From Trinickia mobilis (GTDB taxonomy: Bacteria; Pseudomonadota; Gammaproteobacteria; Burkholderiales; Burkholderiaceae): a stretch of DNA of 64,000 nucleotides. The stretch spans positions 62,001 to 126,000 of the forward strand of contig NZ_JAFLRF010000002.1 in NCBI RefSeq assembly GCF_017315705.1, read 5' to 3'. Of the stretch, positions 44,225 to 52,572 are shown one piece after another. Below the pieces are notes generated by a model. It did not search any database. It was not told where the DNA came from and saw only the letters and a list, made by a program, of their open reading frames with translations. Position numbers and translations under genes: made by a program. Each line of letters starts with the position of its first letter. The first letter of the stretch is position 1.

Positions 44225-45562
44225 TCATACGCCATAGGCTTTGCGCAGCAACGTCAGCGGATGCGCAAGCGGCGCTTCCTTCAAGCCGTTTTCCTCGATG
44301 CCTTGTGCGATGTGGTGTCCCGCCAATTGGCAATCGGACGCAATGTAGTCCGGCTGCGCCCCCGCCATAGCCTTGAACACCGGCGTGCCGATCTGCATCG
44401 CCATGCGATGAAACTCTTTCTTCACGCCGAAAGTGCCCGCGTGCCCCGAGCAGCGTTCGACCACGTTCAACTCGGTGCCCGGCACGAGCGACAGCGTCTC
44501 CGATGTCTTGCGCCCAATGTTCTGGACGCGCCCGTGACAGGGCACGTGATACGAAATCTTGCCGAGTTCGTTTTTGAAGTCGGTCTTCAAGAGGCCATCG
44601 CGATGACGCGACACGAAGTACTCGAACGGATCCCAGAACGCCTCGCTGACTAACCGCGCCTCTTCGTCGTCGGGAAACATCAGCGGCAGCTCGTGCTTGT
44701 ACATCAGCACGCAGCTCGGAATGGCCGACATCAACGCATAGCCTTCGCGCGCATATTTGGCGAGCACCGGCATGTTCTGCGCCTTCTTCGCCGCCACGCC
44801 TTCGAGATTGCCTTGTTCCAACAGCGGCATCCCGCAGCACGCTTCGCTCGACACGAGCACATACGGAATCTCATTGTGCGCAAGCACCGCGAGCAGGTCG
44901 TGGCCGATGCCCGGCTCGTTGAAATTCACGTAGCACGTCGCGTAAATCGCGACCTTGCCCGCCGTGCGCTCGCCGTCGCGCACGGCATGCTCCGGCGATT
45001 TCTGTGCGGCGCTTCTGAACTTGCGCGGCGCGAAGTCGGGCAGCCATGCGTTCTTGTCGACGCCTAACGCCGATTCCATCGCACCGCGTGCAAGCTTCGT
45101 GTGATTCACCGCGTTGACCGTCTGCGTGACGATCGGAATGCCCGCAAAGTGGCCGAGCGCATCGGTATTCGAAAGAAACTTGTCGCGCAGGCTCACGTCG
45201 CCGCGCCGGTAGCGCGTTGCCTTCGCGCGCAGCATCAGATGCGGAAAATCGACATTCCACGGATGCGGCGGCACGTACGGGCATTTCGTCATGTAGCAGA
45301 GGTCGCACAGGTAGCACTGGTCGACCACTTTCGGATAGGCGCTCGGGCTGACGTCGTGCGCTTCGCCGGAATCGGTCTCGTCGACGAGATCGAACAGCGC
45401 GGGAAACGCGCCGCATAGCGACACGCAGCGCCGGCAGCCGGCGCAGATATCGAACACGCGCGCGAGCTCTTTATCGAGTGAAGCCTGATCGTAGAAATCT
45501 TCCGAGCGCCAATCCAGCGGGTGACGGGTGGGCGCCTCGAGACTGCCTTCTTTATGTGGCAT
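44225..45562 (-). CDS. Fe-S/CCG-domain protein (GlpC/heterodisulfide-reductase-like)
   Basis: The product is 445 aa from MPHKEGSLEAP. AAGGAG nine bases upstream supports this start over 45595. Two ferredoxin-type clusters are visible (CAGCRRCVSLCGAFP; CYLCDLCYMTKCPYVPP). Two cysteine-rich CCG modules follow (ATCYVNFNEPGIGHDLLAVL with SEACCGMPLLEQGN; VPCHGRVQNIGRKTSET with VERCSGHAGTFGV). Relatives pass electrons to or from quinones or disulfides. Between rubrerythrin and DUF3501 it probably supplies electrons for peroxide reduction, an inference from gene order. Confidence 0.88.
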   Translation of the reverse strand: MPHKEGSLEAPTRHPLDWRSEDFYDQASLDKELARVFDICAGCRRCVSLCGAFPALFDLVDETDSGEAHDVSPSAYPKVVDQCYLCDLCYMTKCPYVPPHPWNVDFPHLMLRAKATRYRRGDVSLRDKFLSNTDALGHFAGIPIVTQTVNAVNHTKLARGAMESALGVDKNAWLPDFAPRKFRSAAQKSPEHAVRDGERTAGKVAIYATCYVNFNEPGIGHDLLAVLAHNEIPYVLVSSEACCGMPLLEQGNLEGVAAKKAQNMPVLAKYAREGYALMSAIPSCVLMYKHELPLMFPDDEEARLVSEAFWDPFEYFVSRHRDGLLKTDFKNELGKISYHVPCHGRVQNIGRKTSETLSLVPGTELNVVERCSGHAGTFGVKKEFHRMAMQIGTPVFKAMAGAQPDYIASDCQLAGHHIAQGIEENGLKEAPLAHPLTLLRKAYGV

Positions 45563-45703
45563 GACATCACACTCCTTGACGGTATCGGCCTTCAAAGCGA
45601 TGAGCGAAGTGCGGAGCCAGGCTTAGGGGCTGCACACGCGTGCGACAGCCCTAAAGCGCGCAGCGCCCCCTTGGGCGCCGCGCGCTCATTGAAACGATGC
45701 TGC

Positions 45704-45727
45704 GCATGCCGGTGCTTACCGGCATGC
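45704..45727 (-). promoter_or_regulatory. Perfect 9-bp hairpin between rubrerythrin and Fe-S genes
   Basis: GCATGCCGG and CCGGCATGC arms flank a six-base loop, 13 nt after the rubrerythrin stop and about 140 nt before the next start. On the transcribed strand there is no T-run, so an mRNA processing or stability element or a partial attenuator within the operon is more likely than a full terminator. Confidence 0.5.
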
Positions 45728-45739
45728 TTTGCGCCCACG

Positions 45740-46162
45740 TCAATCGACGAGCTGGTCGAGCGCCTTCGTATAGCGATTGGCGTGACTGCGTTCGGCTTTC
45801 GCCAGCGTTTCGAACCAGTTGGCGATTTCGTCGAAGCCCTCTTCGCGGGCCACCCGCGCCATGCCGGGATACATGTCCGTGTATTCGTGCGTTTCGCCGG
45901 CCACTGCCGATTGCAGGTTCAGACGCGACGAACCGATCGGCAATCCGGTTGCCGGATCGCCCACTGCCTCCAGATACTCCAGATGCCCGTGCGCGTGGCC
46001 CGTTTCGCCTTCAGCCGTCGAACGGAACAGCGCCGCGACGTCGTTCTGTCCCTCTACGTCCGCCTTGGCCGCGAAGTACAAATACCGCCGGTTCGCCTGC
46101 GATTCGCCTGCGAACGCATCCTTCAGGTTCTGCTCCGTCTTCGTACCCTTGAGTTGTGTCAT
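45740..46162 (-). CDS. Rubrerythrin, ferritin-like domain only
   Basis: The product is 140 aa. Di-iron carboxylate helices are visible: NLKDAFAGESQANRRYLYFA, STAEGETGHAHGHLEYL, AVAGETHEYTDMYPGMA and LAKAERSHANRYTKAL. The C-terminal rubredoxin domain of classical rubrerythrin is absent, so an external electron donor is needed, perhaps the Fe-S protein encoded next. It would reduce hydrogen peroxide in the cytoplasm. AGGAGG precedes the ATG. It is the first gene of the three-gene module. Confidence 0.93.
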   Translation of the reverse strand: MTQLKGTKTEQNLKDAFAGESQANRRYLYFAAKADVEGQNDVAALFRSTAEGETGHAHGHLEYLEAVGDPATGLPIGSSRLNLQSAVAGETHEYTDMYPGMARVAREEGFDEIANWFETLAKAERSHANRYTKALDQLVD

Positions 46163-46601
46163 CTGAACCTCCTGTTGATCCGGCGCCGTGGGGACGCGCC
46201 CTTTCGGATCTGCAACGCTTGTAGGGATGATGCACGCCGCGGCGCCCGCCAGAGGGCACCGTGCTTTTAAATCTAGGAGGTGGAACGCCGGTTCCCAATA
46301 GGCATTTTCAATGCCTGCGATAGCAGGGACCGGCGCAAGGGGGGGAAGGTGGAAAATTCAAAGGAATTGCTGTGCCGCAGCGATTTTTGAGGGCTACGGC
46401 CGGCTCCCGCTGCCCTGAAACGGCGCGAACAGCGCGGGCTGGCGCACTTCCGCGCAATTCGACCGAAACCTTGAATCCCATGACGTAAATGAAAGAAACG
46501 ATGCGTATAGTGACGTGCGACCGCTTCACCCTCTATTGGCTTGGCCCTTGCTGCAGACCTTCCCGTAGAAGACGCCGCCGCCCTCCGTACCGCACACATC
46601 C
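46163..46601. other. Divergent spacer, rubrerythrin and beta-propeller promoters
   Basis: This is 439 bp between divergent genes, moderately AT-rich. A TGACGT-N19-TATAGT pair (46481-46511) could be a poor promoter for the plus-strand gene. No gene or strong operator was recognised. Confidence 0.35.
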
Positions 46602-47630
46602 ATGAAGCTTTCCCGTCGCGAACTGCTTGGCCGTAGTCTTGCCATTCCGCTCAGTCTCAGTCTGTCGCCAATTCTCGCGCTTCGCCCTCGTATCGCCGGC
46701 GCTGCCGCATCCGCTTCGGCACCCTCGCTCGCCATCGTGATGAATTCCGGCGAAGCGAGCGTCTCGGTCATCGACATGGCAACGCACCAAGTCGTCCGCA
46801 ATCTGCCGACGCTGCGCGAGCCGAGCCACTGGGCGCTCTCGCCGGACCGCAGCAAGCTGTATATCGCCGACGCGAGCGGCAACGCGCTTTTCATCGTCGA
46901 TCCGAAGAACGGCACCGCGCTCGGCCACAAGACGATCGCCGATCCGTACCAGCTCGGCTTCACGCCCGATCATCGCTACCTCGTCGTCAACGCGCTGCGC
47001 CTGAACTACGTCGATATCTACCGCGCCGACGATCTCTCGCTCGTCAAGCGCTTCTCGCCGGGCGGCATGCCGAGCCACCTCGATTTCTCGCCCGACTCGC
47101 GCTGGAGCTTCAACTCGATGCAGCAGTCGGGCACGCTGGTCTCGTTCGACCTGACCAACATGACGACGCGCTGGACCTCGAAAGTGGGCCCGACGCCCGC
47201 TGGCGTGCTCTGGCACAACGGCAAGGTGCTCGTCTGCGTGATGGGCGCCGACCACGTGGCCGAGGTCGATCCGGCGAACGGCAACGTGCTGCGCCGGGTG
47301 AAAACCGGCGTGGGTCCGCACAACGTGTTCCTCACGCCGGACGGCAGCACGCTCTATGTGACCAACCGCATCGGCGGCTCGCTCGTCGCGCTCGATCCCA
47401 ACACGTTCGCAATCCGCCGCACGTATCCGTTCCATGCGGCGGGGCCCGACGATATCGGCATCGGCCCCGACGGCAAGCTGTGGGTGACGCTGCGCTTTCG
47501 CGAGCAGGTCGCGGTGCTGGACCCGGCGAGCGGCCAGTACGAGACGATCGACGTCGGGCGCTCACCGCACGGCATCTTCCTCTCGACCGAAATGAGCCGC
47601 CAAGGGTTGCTCACCGCGGAAACGCTATAA
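46602..47630 (+). CDS. YVTN-type beta-propeller protein, exported
   Basis: The product is 342 aa. The N-terminus MKLSRRELLGRSLAIPLSLS looks like a twin-arginine signal (SRRELLG). Repeating propeller blades follow, with strands such as SVIDMATHQVVRNLPTLREP, PDRSKLYIADASGNALFIVD, VDPANGNVLRRVKTGVGPHN and TLYVTNRIGGSLVALD. Such periplasmic propellers often accompany PQQ-dependent or lipid enzymes but have no fixed reaction. It is 15 bp upstream of a sterol-desaturase gene, implying one transcript. Confidence 0.85.
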   Translation: MKLSRRELLGRSLAIPLSLSLSPILALRPRIAGAAASASAPSLAIVMNSGEASVSVIDMATHQVVRNLPTLREPSHWALSPDRSKLYIADASGNALFIVDPKNGTALGHKTIADPYQLGFTPDHRYLVVNALRLNYVDIYRADDLSLVKRFSPGGMPSHLDFSPDSRWSFNSMQQSGTLVSFDLTNMTTRWTSKVGPTPAGVLWHNGKVLVCVMGADHVAEVDPANGNVLRRVKTGVGPHNVFLTPDGSTLYVTNRIGGSLVALDPNTFAIRRTYPFHAAGPDDIGIGPDGKLWVTLRFREQVAVLDPASGQYETIDVGRSPHGIFLSTEMSRQGLLTAETL

Positions 47631-47645
47631 CGAGGCTCAAGCGCC

Positions 47646-48617
47646 ATGCTGGTATTTCTCGACCGATTCTTCAACATGCTCGCCGGCGAAATCGACCAAT
47701 ACCTGGTCTTGCCGGTGCTCTATCACTTCGGCTGGATGGAGTGGGAAGAACTCTCGTTCGATTGGGCGCTGATCTGCGTCTACGGGCTCTTTGCGGTGAT
47801 CGCGACGTATGCCGTGTGCTGGCCGCTCGAAGCGTTCTTTCCGATCGAGAAGTGGGAAGACCGCAAAGCGGTGCTGACCGACGCGTTCTATACGATTCTC
47901 AACCGTGTCGGCGTGCTGCCTGTCGTGAGCTTTCTGCTGTTTTATCAGGTCCAGGTGTGGGTAAACGGTTTTCTCGTCGATCACGGCTATATTCCGCCGA
48001 CGCTCGAAACGCTGATCCCGCCGCTGCTCGGACACCCGATCGTCACGTTCATCTGCTACGCGCTGATTCTCGATTGCGCCGATTACTGGCGTCACCGCCT
48101 CTCGCATTCGTTCCGCAGCTGGTATGCGCTTCATGCGCTGCATCACGCGCAGCGGCAAATGAGCTTCTGGTCCGATGACCGCAACCACCTCCTCGACGAT
48201 CTCGTCGCCGGGATCTGGTTCGGCATCGTGGGCCTTGCGATCGGCATTCCGCCTCTGCAGTTTCCGCTGCTGTTCCTGTTCATGCGCTTCATCGAGAGCT
48301 TGAGCCACGCGAACATCAAGCTGTCTTTCGGCTGGCCGGGCGACCGGATTCTGGTGTCGCCGCGCTTTCATCGCCTGCATCACGGCCTGCGCGCAGCCGG
48401 CCGCAACTCCTGCAACTACGGTGCGGTGTTCCCGATCTGGGACATGATCTTCGGCACGGCCGATTTCTCGGCCGAGTATCCGCCGACGGGCGACAAGCGC
48501 GCGCCCGAATCGATGGCGACCGGCGGCTACCTCGCGCAGCAGCTCGGCGGCTTGCAGTTCTTCGTCGACGAGTTCAAGGCCGCGTCGCGCAGCAAGAGGA
48601 TGCGCCGCAGCGCGTAA
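47646..48617 (+). CDS. Sterol desaturase / fatty-acid hydroxylase family membrane protein
   Basis: The product is 323 aa with several membrane helices (LICVYGLFAVIATYAVCWPL; ITFICYALIL-like segments). The three histidine boxes of the di-iron hydroxylase family are present: DYWRHRLSHSF, LHALHHAQRQMSFW and HRLHHG. These enzymes hydroxylate or desaturate lipids or carotenoids using O2. The substrate here is unknown. It is co-transcribed with the beta-propeller gene. Confidence 0.9.
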   Translation: MLVFLDRFFNMLAGEIDQYLVLPVLYHFGWMEWEELSFDWALICVYGLFAVIATYAVCWPLEAFFPIEKWEDRKAVLTDAFYTILNRVGVLPVVSFLLFYQVQVWVNGFLVDHGYIPPTLETLIPPLLGHPIVTFICYALILDCADYWRHRLSHSFRSWYALHALHHAQRQMSFWSDDRNHLLDDLVAGIWFGIVGLAIGIPPLQFPLLFLFMRFIESLSHANIKLSFGWPGDRILVSPRFHRLHHGLRAAGRNSCNYGAVFPIWDMIFGTADFSAEYPPTGDKRAPESMATGGYLAQQLGGLQFFVDEFKAASRSKRMRRSA

Positions 48618-48880
48618 GAAGCATCGACAGCGGATCACTCGCTGCGAAACAGGCGCTCATTCCATACAACCGGGCTCGGCTCACCGACGACATGCCGGTG
48701 ATGGTGCTGCTCGTCGACGATCACAACATCGATTTTCACTATGGAGCTGCGCTCGGGGTTTGCCCTGACTACGAGGTCCTCACTGCCTCTTTTTGTTCTC
48801 TGGCGAACAGACTCTTCTTGTCCGCTGGCAAAAATCTTGTCCACATAAAGAAGGGGAGAACAAACAACCGGGGACGAACC

Positions 48881-49615
48881 ATGGCTAGCCAAATCGCGGT
48901 AAGAATCAGGTCTTCAGCGAATCGTCGGTGTGCATCCGTTATCTTAGTGCTCCTGACCGGCGCGGTCTCGGGTTGCACGGTGCCCCATCAGGGTAGCGAG
49001 CCGCAATCATCGACGCGTCCCTCCATGCCGGCCCCCGCCGCTCCAGCACCCGTCGAGACCACGGAGGACACGGGACTGTACGGCGTCGTGATTGCCAAGC
49101 CGATAGGGGGATTTCCGGAGTGCCCGACTCAGGTTGCCGTGCCTGCCGACAATGACGCCCCTGCCTATGCATGTTTCCAGCACGCCGACGCGCGGCGTTA
49201 CGGTTTTGCGCCCTTCGGCACTGAGACGCTGTACGTCAAATGGCCGGCGGGCAAGCAGCCTGACCTTGTCAACGGCTACAGCATGTGCGTCAGCATCATC
49301 AACGGCATCGTCGAGGGCATCCGTATGAGCACCCGAGGGTTTGCACTCCAGCAACGCAATTACAGGTTGCTGGAGGCCCGGTTTGGTCGACCGGCATTCA
49401 AATGGAAGGTCACCATGAAAAGCCAGACGGGGGCCAGATTTGAAGTGCTCAAGGCGGCCTGGAAGCGGCCGGGACGAATCACGATCGTTTATGACGGTGC
49501 GGAGAATTCACCAGACTCCGGTGCGCTCTATATTGTTAGTGCCCGGGAACAGGCCCGTACGGACGCGGCGCTCGAGCAGAACCACACAGGAGGTCTCGCT
49601 TCGATCTCGAACTGA
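48881..49615 (+). CDS. Putative lipoprotein of unknown function
   Basis: The product is 244 aa from MASQIAVRIRSSANRRCASV. Signal peptide VILVLLTGAVSGC gives a lipobox LTGAVSGC with Cys near 32. A Pro/Ala-rich linker follows, then a globular part with FPECPTQVAVPADNDAPAYA, CFQHADARRYG and KWPAGKQPDLVNGYSMC. GGGGACG precedes the ATG, so an upstream extension to 48692 was rejected. I do not recognise the family. It stands alone, 263 bp after the desaturase gene. Confidence 0.7.
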   Translation: MASQIAVRIRSSANRRCASVILVLLTGAVSGCTVPHQGSEPQSSTRPSMPAPAAPAPVETTEDTGLYGVVIAKPIGGFPECPTQVAVPADNDAPAYACFQHADARRYGFAPFGTETLYVKWPAGKQPDLVNGYSMCVSIINGIVEGIRMSTRGFALQQRNYRLLEARFGRPAFKWKVTMKSQTGARFEVLKAAWKRPGRITIVYDGAENSPDSGALYIVSAREQARTDAALEQNHTGGLASISN

Positions 49616-49746
49616 CCTGAAGATTCCTTCCTAAGCGTGGTCGGCAGCTGATATGACATGAAGCGTCGTCCGTTCTCTGTATCGATTTTGCCGATCCGCT
49701 TTGGCATGCCGGTGCCAATCTTGCCCCCGGGTGAAAGAGGAAGCAC

Positions 49747-50238
49747 TCAGCCTCCGTCAGGAATCGGAAAACGTGACGAAAACTTCACTTCGCGTAGCGC
49801 AAGGCTGGACTGTATCGAAGCGATGCCCGCCTGCCGCCTTAACACGCGCTCGACGAAATCGCCGTAGGCATCCAGATCGCGGGCGACGACCTGCAGGATA
49901 TAGTCCGCGTCGCCCGTGATCTTGTGACAAGAGAGAACCTCGGGGCGACTGCGAATGACCGCTTCGAAATTGTCGGCCGTCTTGTCCGAGTGCATGTTGA
50001 ACCTGACGTGCACGAATGCAAGCAGGTCTAGTCCGATCGCGCGCCGGTCGATGTTCGCTTGATACCCCGTAATCACACCCTGGTCTTCCAGGAGCTTGCG
50101 GCGTCTCCAGCAAGGCGTCACGCTGAGCGAAAGCTTCTCGCCGAGAGCGGCATTCGACAGCGCGCCGTCTTCCTGCAGAAGGCGCAGCATTGAGCGATCG
50201 ACGGGATCCATCTCGATTTTTGGGCGGTTTGTGCTCAT
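49747..50238 (-). CDS. Lrp/AsnC-family transcriptional regulator
   Basis: The product is 163 aa from MSTNRPKIEMDPVDRSMLRL. The HTH is LLQEDGALSNAALGEKLSLS and TPCWRRRKLLEDQGVITGYQ. The RAM ligand-binding domain has FVHVRFNMHSDKTADNFEAV and CHKITGDADYILQVVARDLD. A longer frame to 50340 starts outside the family pattern. It is divergent from the deacetylase/cyclodeaminase/binding-protein operon with a 116 bp spacer and is its probable amino-acid-responsive regulator. Confidence 0.92.
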   Translation of the reverse strand: MSTNRPKIEMDPVDRSMLRLLQEDGALSNAALGEKLSLSVTPCWRRRKLLEDQGVITGYQANIDRRAIGLDLLAFVHVRFNMHSDKTADNFEAVIRSRPEVLSCHKITGDADYILQVVARDLDAYGDFVERVLRRQAGIASIQSSLALREVKFSSRFPIPDGG

Positions 50239-50354
50239 TGCGAATGATCCATAGGCAATTTTTCTAATAGTGTAGGCTTTGATGCAACCGAAAGCAAAAT
50301 CATTGCAGCGGTGCGTCGCTAGACTGTTGGCTACCCTCAATAGCGTAGTCAGCC

Positions 50355-51386
50355 ATGCTTACCATCTACAGCAGCGATCACAGCCTGCATCACGGCATCG
50401 AACTCAAGGACGGCGCGATCTCCGAATCGTTCGAGAAGCCGCTTCGCGCCGAAACGGTACTCGCGCGAGTCAAGGCAACTGCACTGGGCGATGTGATCAG
50501 CCCGAAGTCCCATGCACCCTCAAGTTACGTCGGCGCACACAGCCAGCGGTACATCGATTTCCTGGCGGGAGCGTGGAGGGAATGGTCCGCTACGGGCCGC
50601 AACTCCCAGGCGCTTCCTCTCGTGTGGCCCGTGCGCGGGTTGCCAGGCACGGACCTGCCGCAATTCATCGACGGCAAGCTGGGCTTCTTCTCGATGGATG
50701 CAGGTTCACCGATTAACTCGGGTACGTGGGATGCGGCATGCTCGAGCGCCAACGCGGCGCTGACGGGCATGGACGCCGTATGCGACGGTGCGCGCGCCGC
50801 ATTCGCGCTGTGCCGTCCGCCCGGACATCATGCCGGGCGCGAGTACATGGGCGGCTATTGCTATCTGAACAACGCCGCAATCGCGGCGCACCATGGCATC
50901 AAACGCGGCGCGAGCCGCGCGGCAATTCTCGACATCGATTTCCATCATGGAAACGGCACGCAGGACATCTTCTACGACCGATCCGATGTGCTGTTCGTAT
51001 CGATTCACGGTGATCCAAGCATTTCATATCCGTATTTCTCGGGGTATGCCCGCGAGCGGGGCGTAGGCGCCGGCGAGGGATTCAATTTGAATTTGCCCCT
51101 GCCGAAGGCAACGGCCATGAACGCGTTCGAGGCGGCGCTGCATCGCGCCGGCGCAGCGATCGGCCGACATGCGCCCGATACGCTGGTCATTTCCCTGGGT
51201 GTCGACACGTTCGAACACGATCCCATCAGTCACTTCCGCCTGCGTACGGCTGACTACCTGCGCATCGGCGAGATCATCGCGGGTTTCGACGTCCCCACAC
51301 TGTTTGCGATGGAGGGCGGATACATGGTCGACGAGATCGGGATCAATGCTGTCAACGTTCTGCTGGGCTTCGAAGGACGTGCGTGA
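50355..51386 (+). CDS. HDAC-family deacetylase (acetylpolyamine amidohydrolase-like)
   Basis: The product is 343 aa with the arginase/HDAC fold motifs RPPGHHAGREYMGGYCYLN (His pair), DIDFHHGNGTQDIFY (zinc ligands Asp and His) and SLGVDTFEHDP, then AMEGGYM. Length and lack of extra domains fit bacterial acetylpolyamine amidohydrolases that free polyamines or similar N-acyl amines. Followed by ornithine cyclodeaminase, it may deacetylate an acylated ornithine- or putrescine-like substrate before further catabolism, which is inference. Confidence 0.88.
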   Translation: MLTIYSSDHSLHHGIELKDGAISESFEKPLRAETVLARVKATALGDVISPKSHAPSSYVGAHSQRYIDFLAGAWREWSATGRNSQALPLVWPVRGLPGTDLPQFIDGKLGFFSMDAGSPINSGTWDAACSSANAALTGMDAVCDGARAAFALCRPPGHHAGREYMGGYCYLNNAAIAAHHGIKRGASRAAILDIDFHHGNGTQDIFYDRSDVLFVSIHGDPSISYPYFSGYARERGVGAGEGFNLNLPLPKATAMNAFEAALHRAGAAIGRHAPDTLVISLGVDTFEHDPISHFRLRTADYLRIGEIIAGFDVPTLFAMEGGYMVDEIGINAVNVLLGFEGRA

Positions 51387-51447
51387 CACGTCTTTCCAAT
51401 GCATGGCAGCGCAACTCGGCAATTGCTTAAAGAGAGGAGCAAGAGTG

Positions 51448-52527
51448 ATGACGCGATATATCGATGTCAACGATGTTTCAAAACTGGTTCAGGACGCAGG
51501 CATTACACGAGTGCTGTATTCGATGGCGAGTTACATCGAGCAGGACTATCGCCGTTGGCACACGTTCGAGAAAACGGCGCGGCTGGCAAGCCACTCGACC
51601 GGCGGCGTCATCGAGCTGATGCCGACGTCCGACGCCAAGCTTTACTCGTTCAAGTACGTGAACGGACACCCCAAGAACACCAAAGCGGATCTGCTGACCG
51701 TGATGGCTTTTGGCGTGCTTGCCGATGTGGACACAGGCTATCCGCTGTTGCTCAGTGAGATGACGATGACGACGGCGATTCGAACCGCCGCGACATCGGC
51801 GCTCTTTGCCCGCTTCCTGGCGCGACCGGACTCGCGTTCCATGGCATTGATCGGCAACGGCGCACAGAGCGAATTCCAGGCGATCGCGTTCCACGAAATG
51901 CTGGGAATCGACGAGATCCGGGTGTTCGATGTCGACCCGGCGGCAACCGACAAGCTCGTTCGCAACCTGGCGCACCTGAAGGGTCTTCAGGTCGTTCGCT
52001 GCAAGTCTGCGACGGATGCGGTGCGCCGCGCGGACATCGTGACGACGGTGACTGCGGACAAGACGAACGCGACCATTCTGACGGCGGACATGATCGAGGA
52101 CGGGATGCATATCAATGCCGTCGGCGGCGATTGCCCCGGCAAAACGGAGCTGCACGCGGATGTGCTGCGGCGCGCGCGCGTGATCGTCGAGTATGAGCCG
52201 CAAACGCGAATCGAAGGCGATATCCAGCAGCTCGGGCCGGAGTTTCCCGTGGTCGAGTTTCATCGCGTGCTGTCCGGCGAGCAGAAAGGCCGCGAGTTTC
52301 CCACGCAGGTTACGGTGTTCGACTCGGTCGGCTTTGCGCTCGAAGATTTTTCGGCGCTGCGCTATCTGCATGCTGTCGCGCGCGAACGCGACATCGGCAT
52401 CGAGCTGGACCTCATTCCCGCGCCGCACGATCCGAAGGATCTCTTCGGTTTGGCAGCGGGCGTCTGCCAGGACGAACTTGTGCGGCCGGCAGGGGCCGTG
52501 CGGGCCGAAACCGTCATTCGTCAATAG
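51448..52527 (+). CDS. Ornithine cyclodeaminase-family protein
   Basis: The product is 359 aa from MTRYIDVNDVSKLV. AGAGGAG lies 10-12 bases upstream; frames back to 51169 overlap the deacetylase and are shadows. Motifs are KYVNGHPKNTKADLLTVMAF (substrate lysine region), MALIGNGAQSEFQAIAFHEM (NAD loop) and INAVGGDCPGKTELHADVL (catalytic Asp region). The close match to true ornithine cyclodeaminases suggests L-ornithine to L-proline plus ammonia. Confidence 0.9.
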   Translation: MTRYIDVNDVSKLVQDAGITRVLYSMASYIEQDYRRWHTFEKTARLASHSTGGVIELMPTSDAKLYSFKYVNGHPKNTKADLLTVMAFGVLADVDTGYPLLLSEMTMTTAIRTAATSALFARFLARPDSRSMALIGNGAQSEFQAIAFHEMLGIDEIRVFDVDPAATDKLVRNLAHLKGLQVVRCKSATDAVRRADIVTTVTADKTNATILTADMIEDGMHINAVGGDCPGKTELHADVLRRARVIVEYEPQTRIEGDIQQLGPEFPVVEFHRVLSGEQKGREFPTQVTVFDSVGFALEDFSALRYLHAVARERDIGIELDLIPAPHDPKDLFGLAAGVCQDELVRPAGAVRAETVIRQ

Positions 52528-52572
52528 AAGGCACAAACGGGTGCTCGCAAGCGCCCATCAAGGAGACACGAA

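Noticed and set aside
45704-45727. Intrinsic terminator after rubrerythrin
   Set aside because: The stem is perfect but lacks a T-run on the transcribed strand, so it was recorded as a regulatory hairpin instead.
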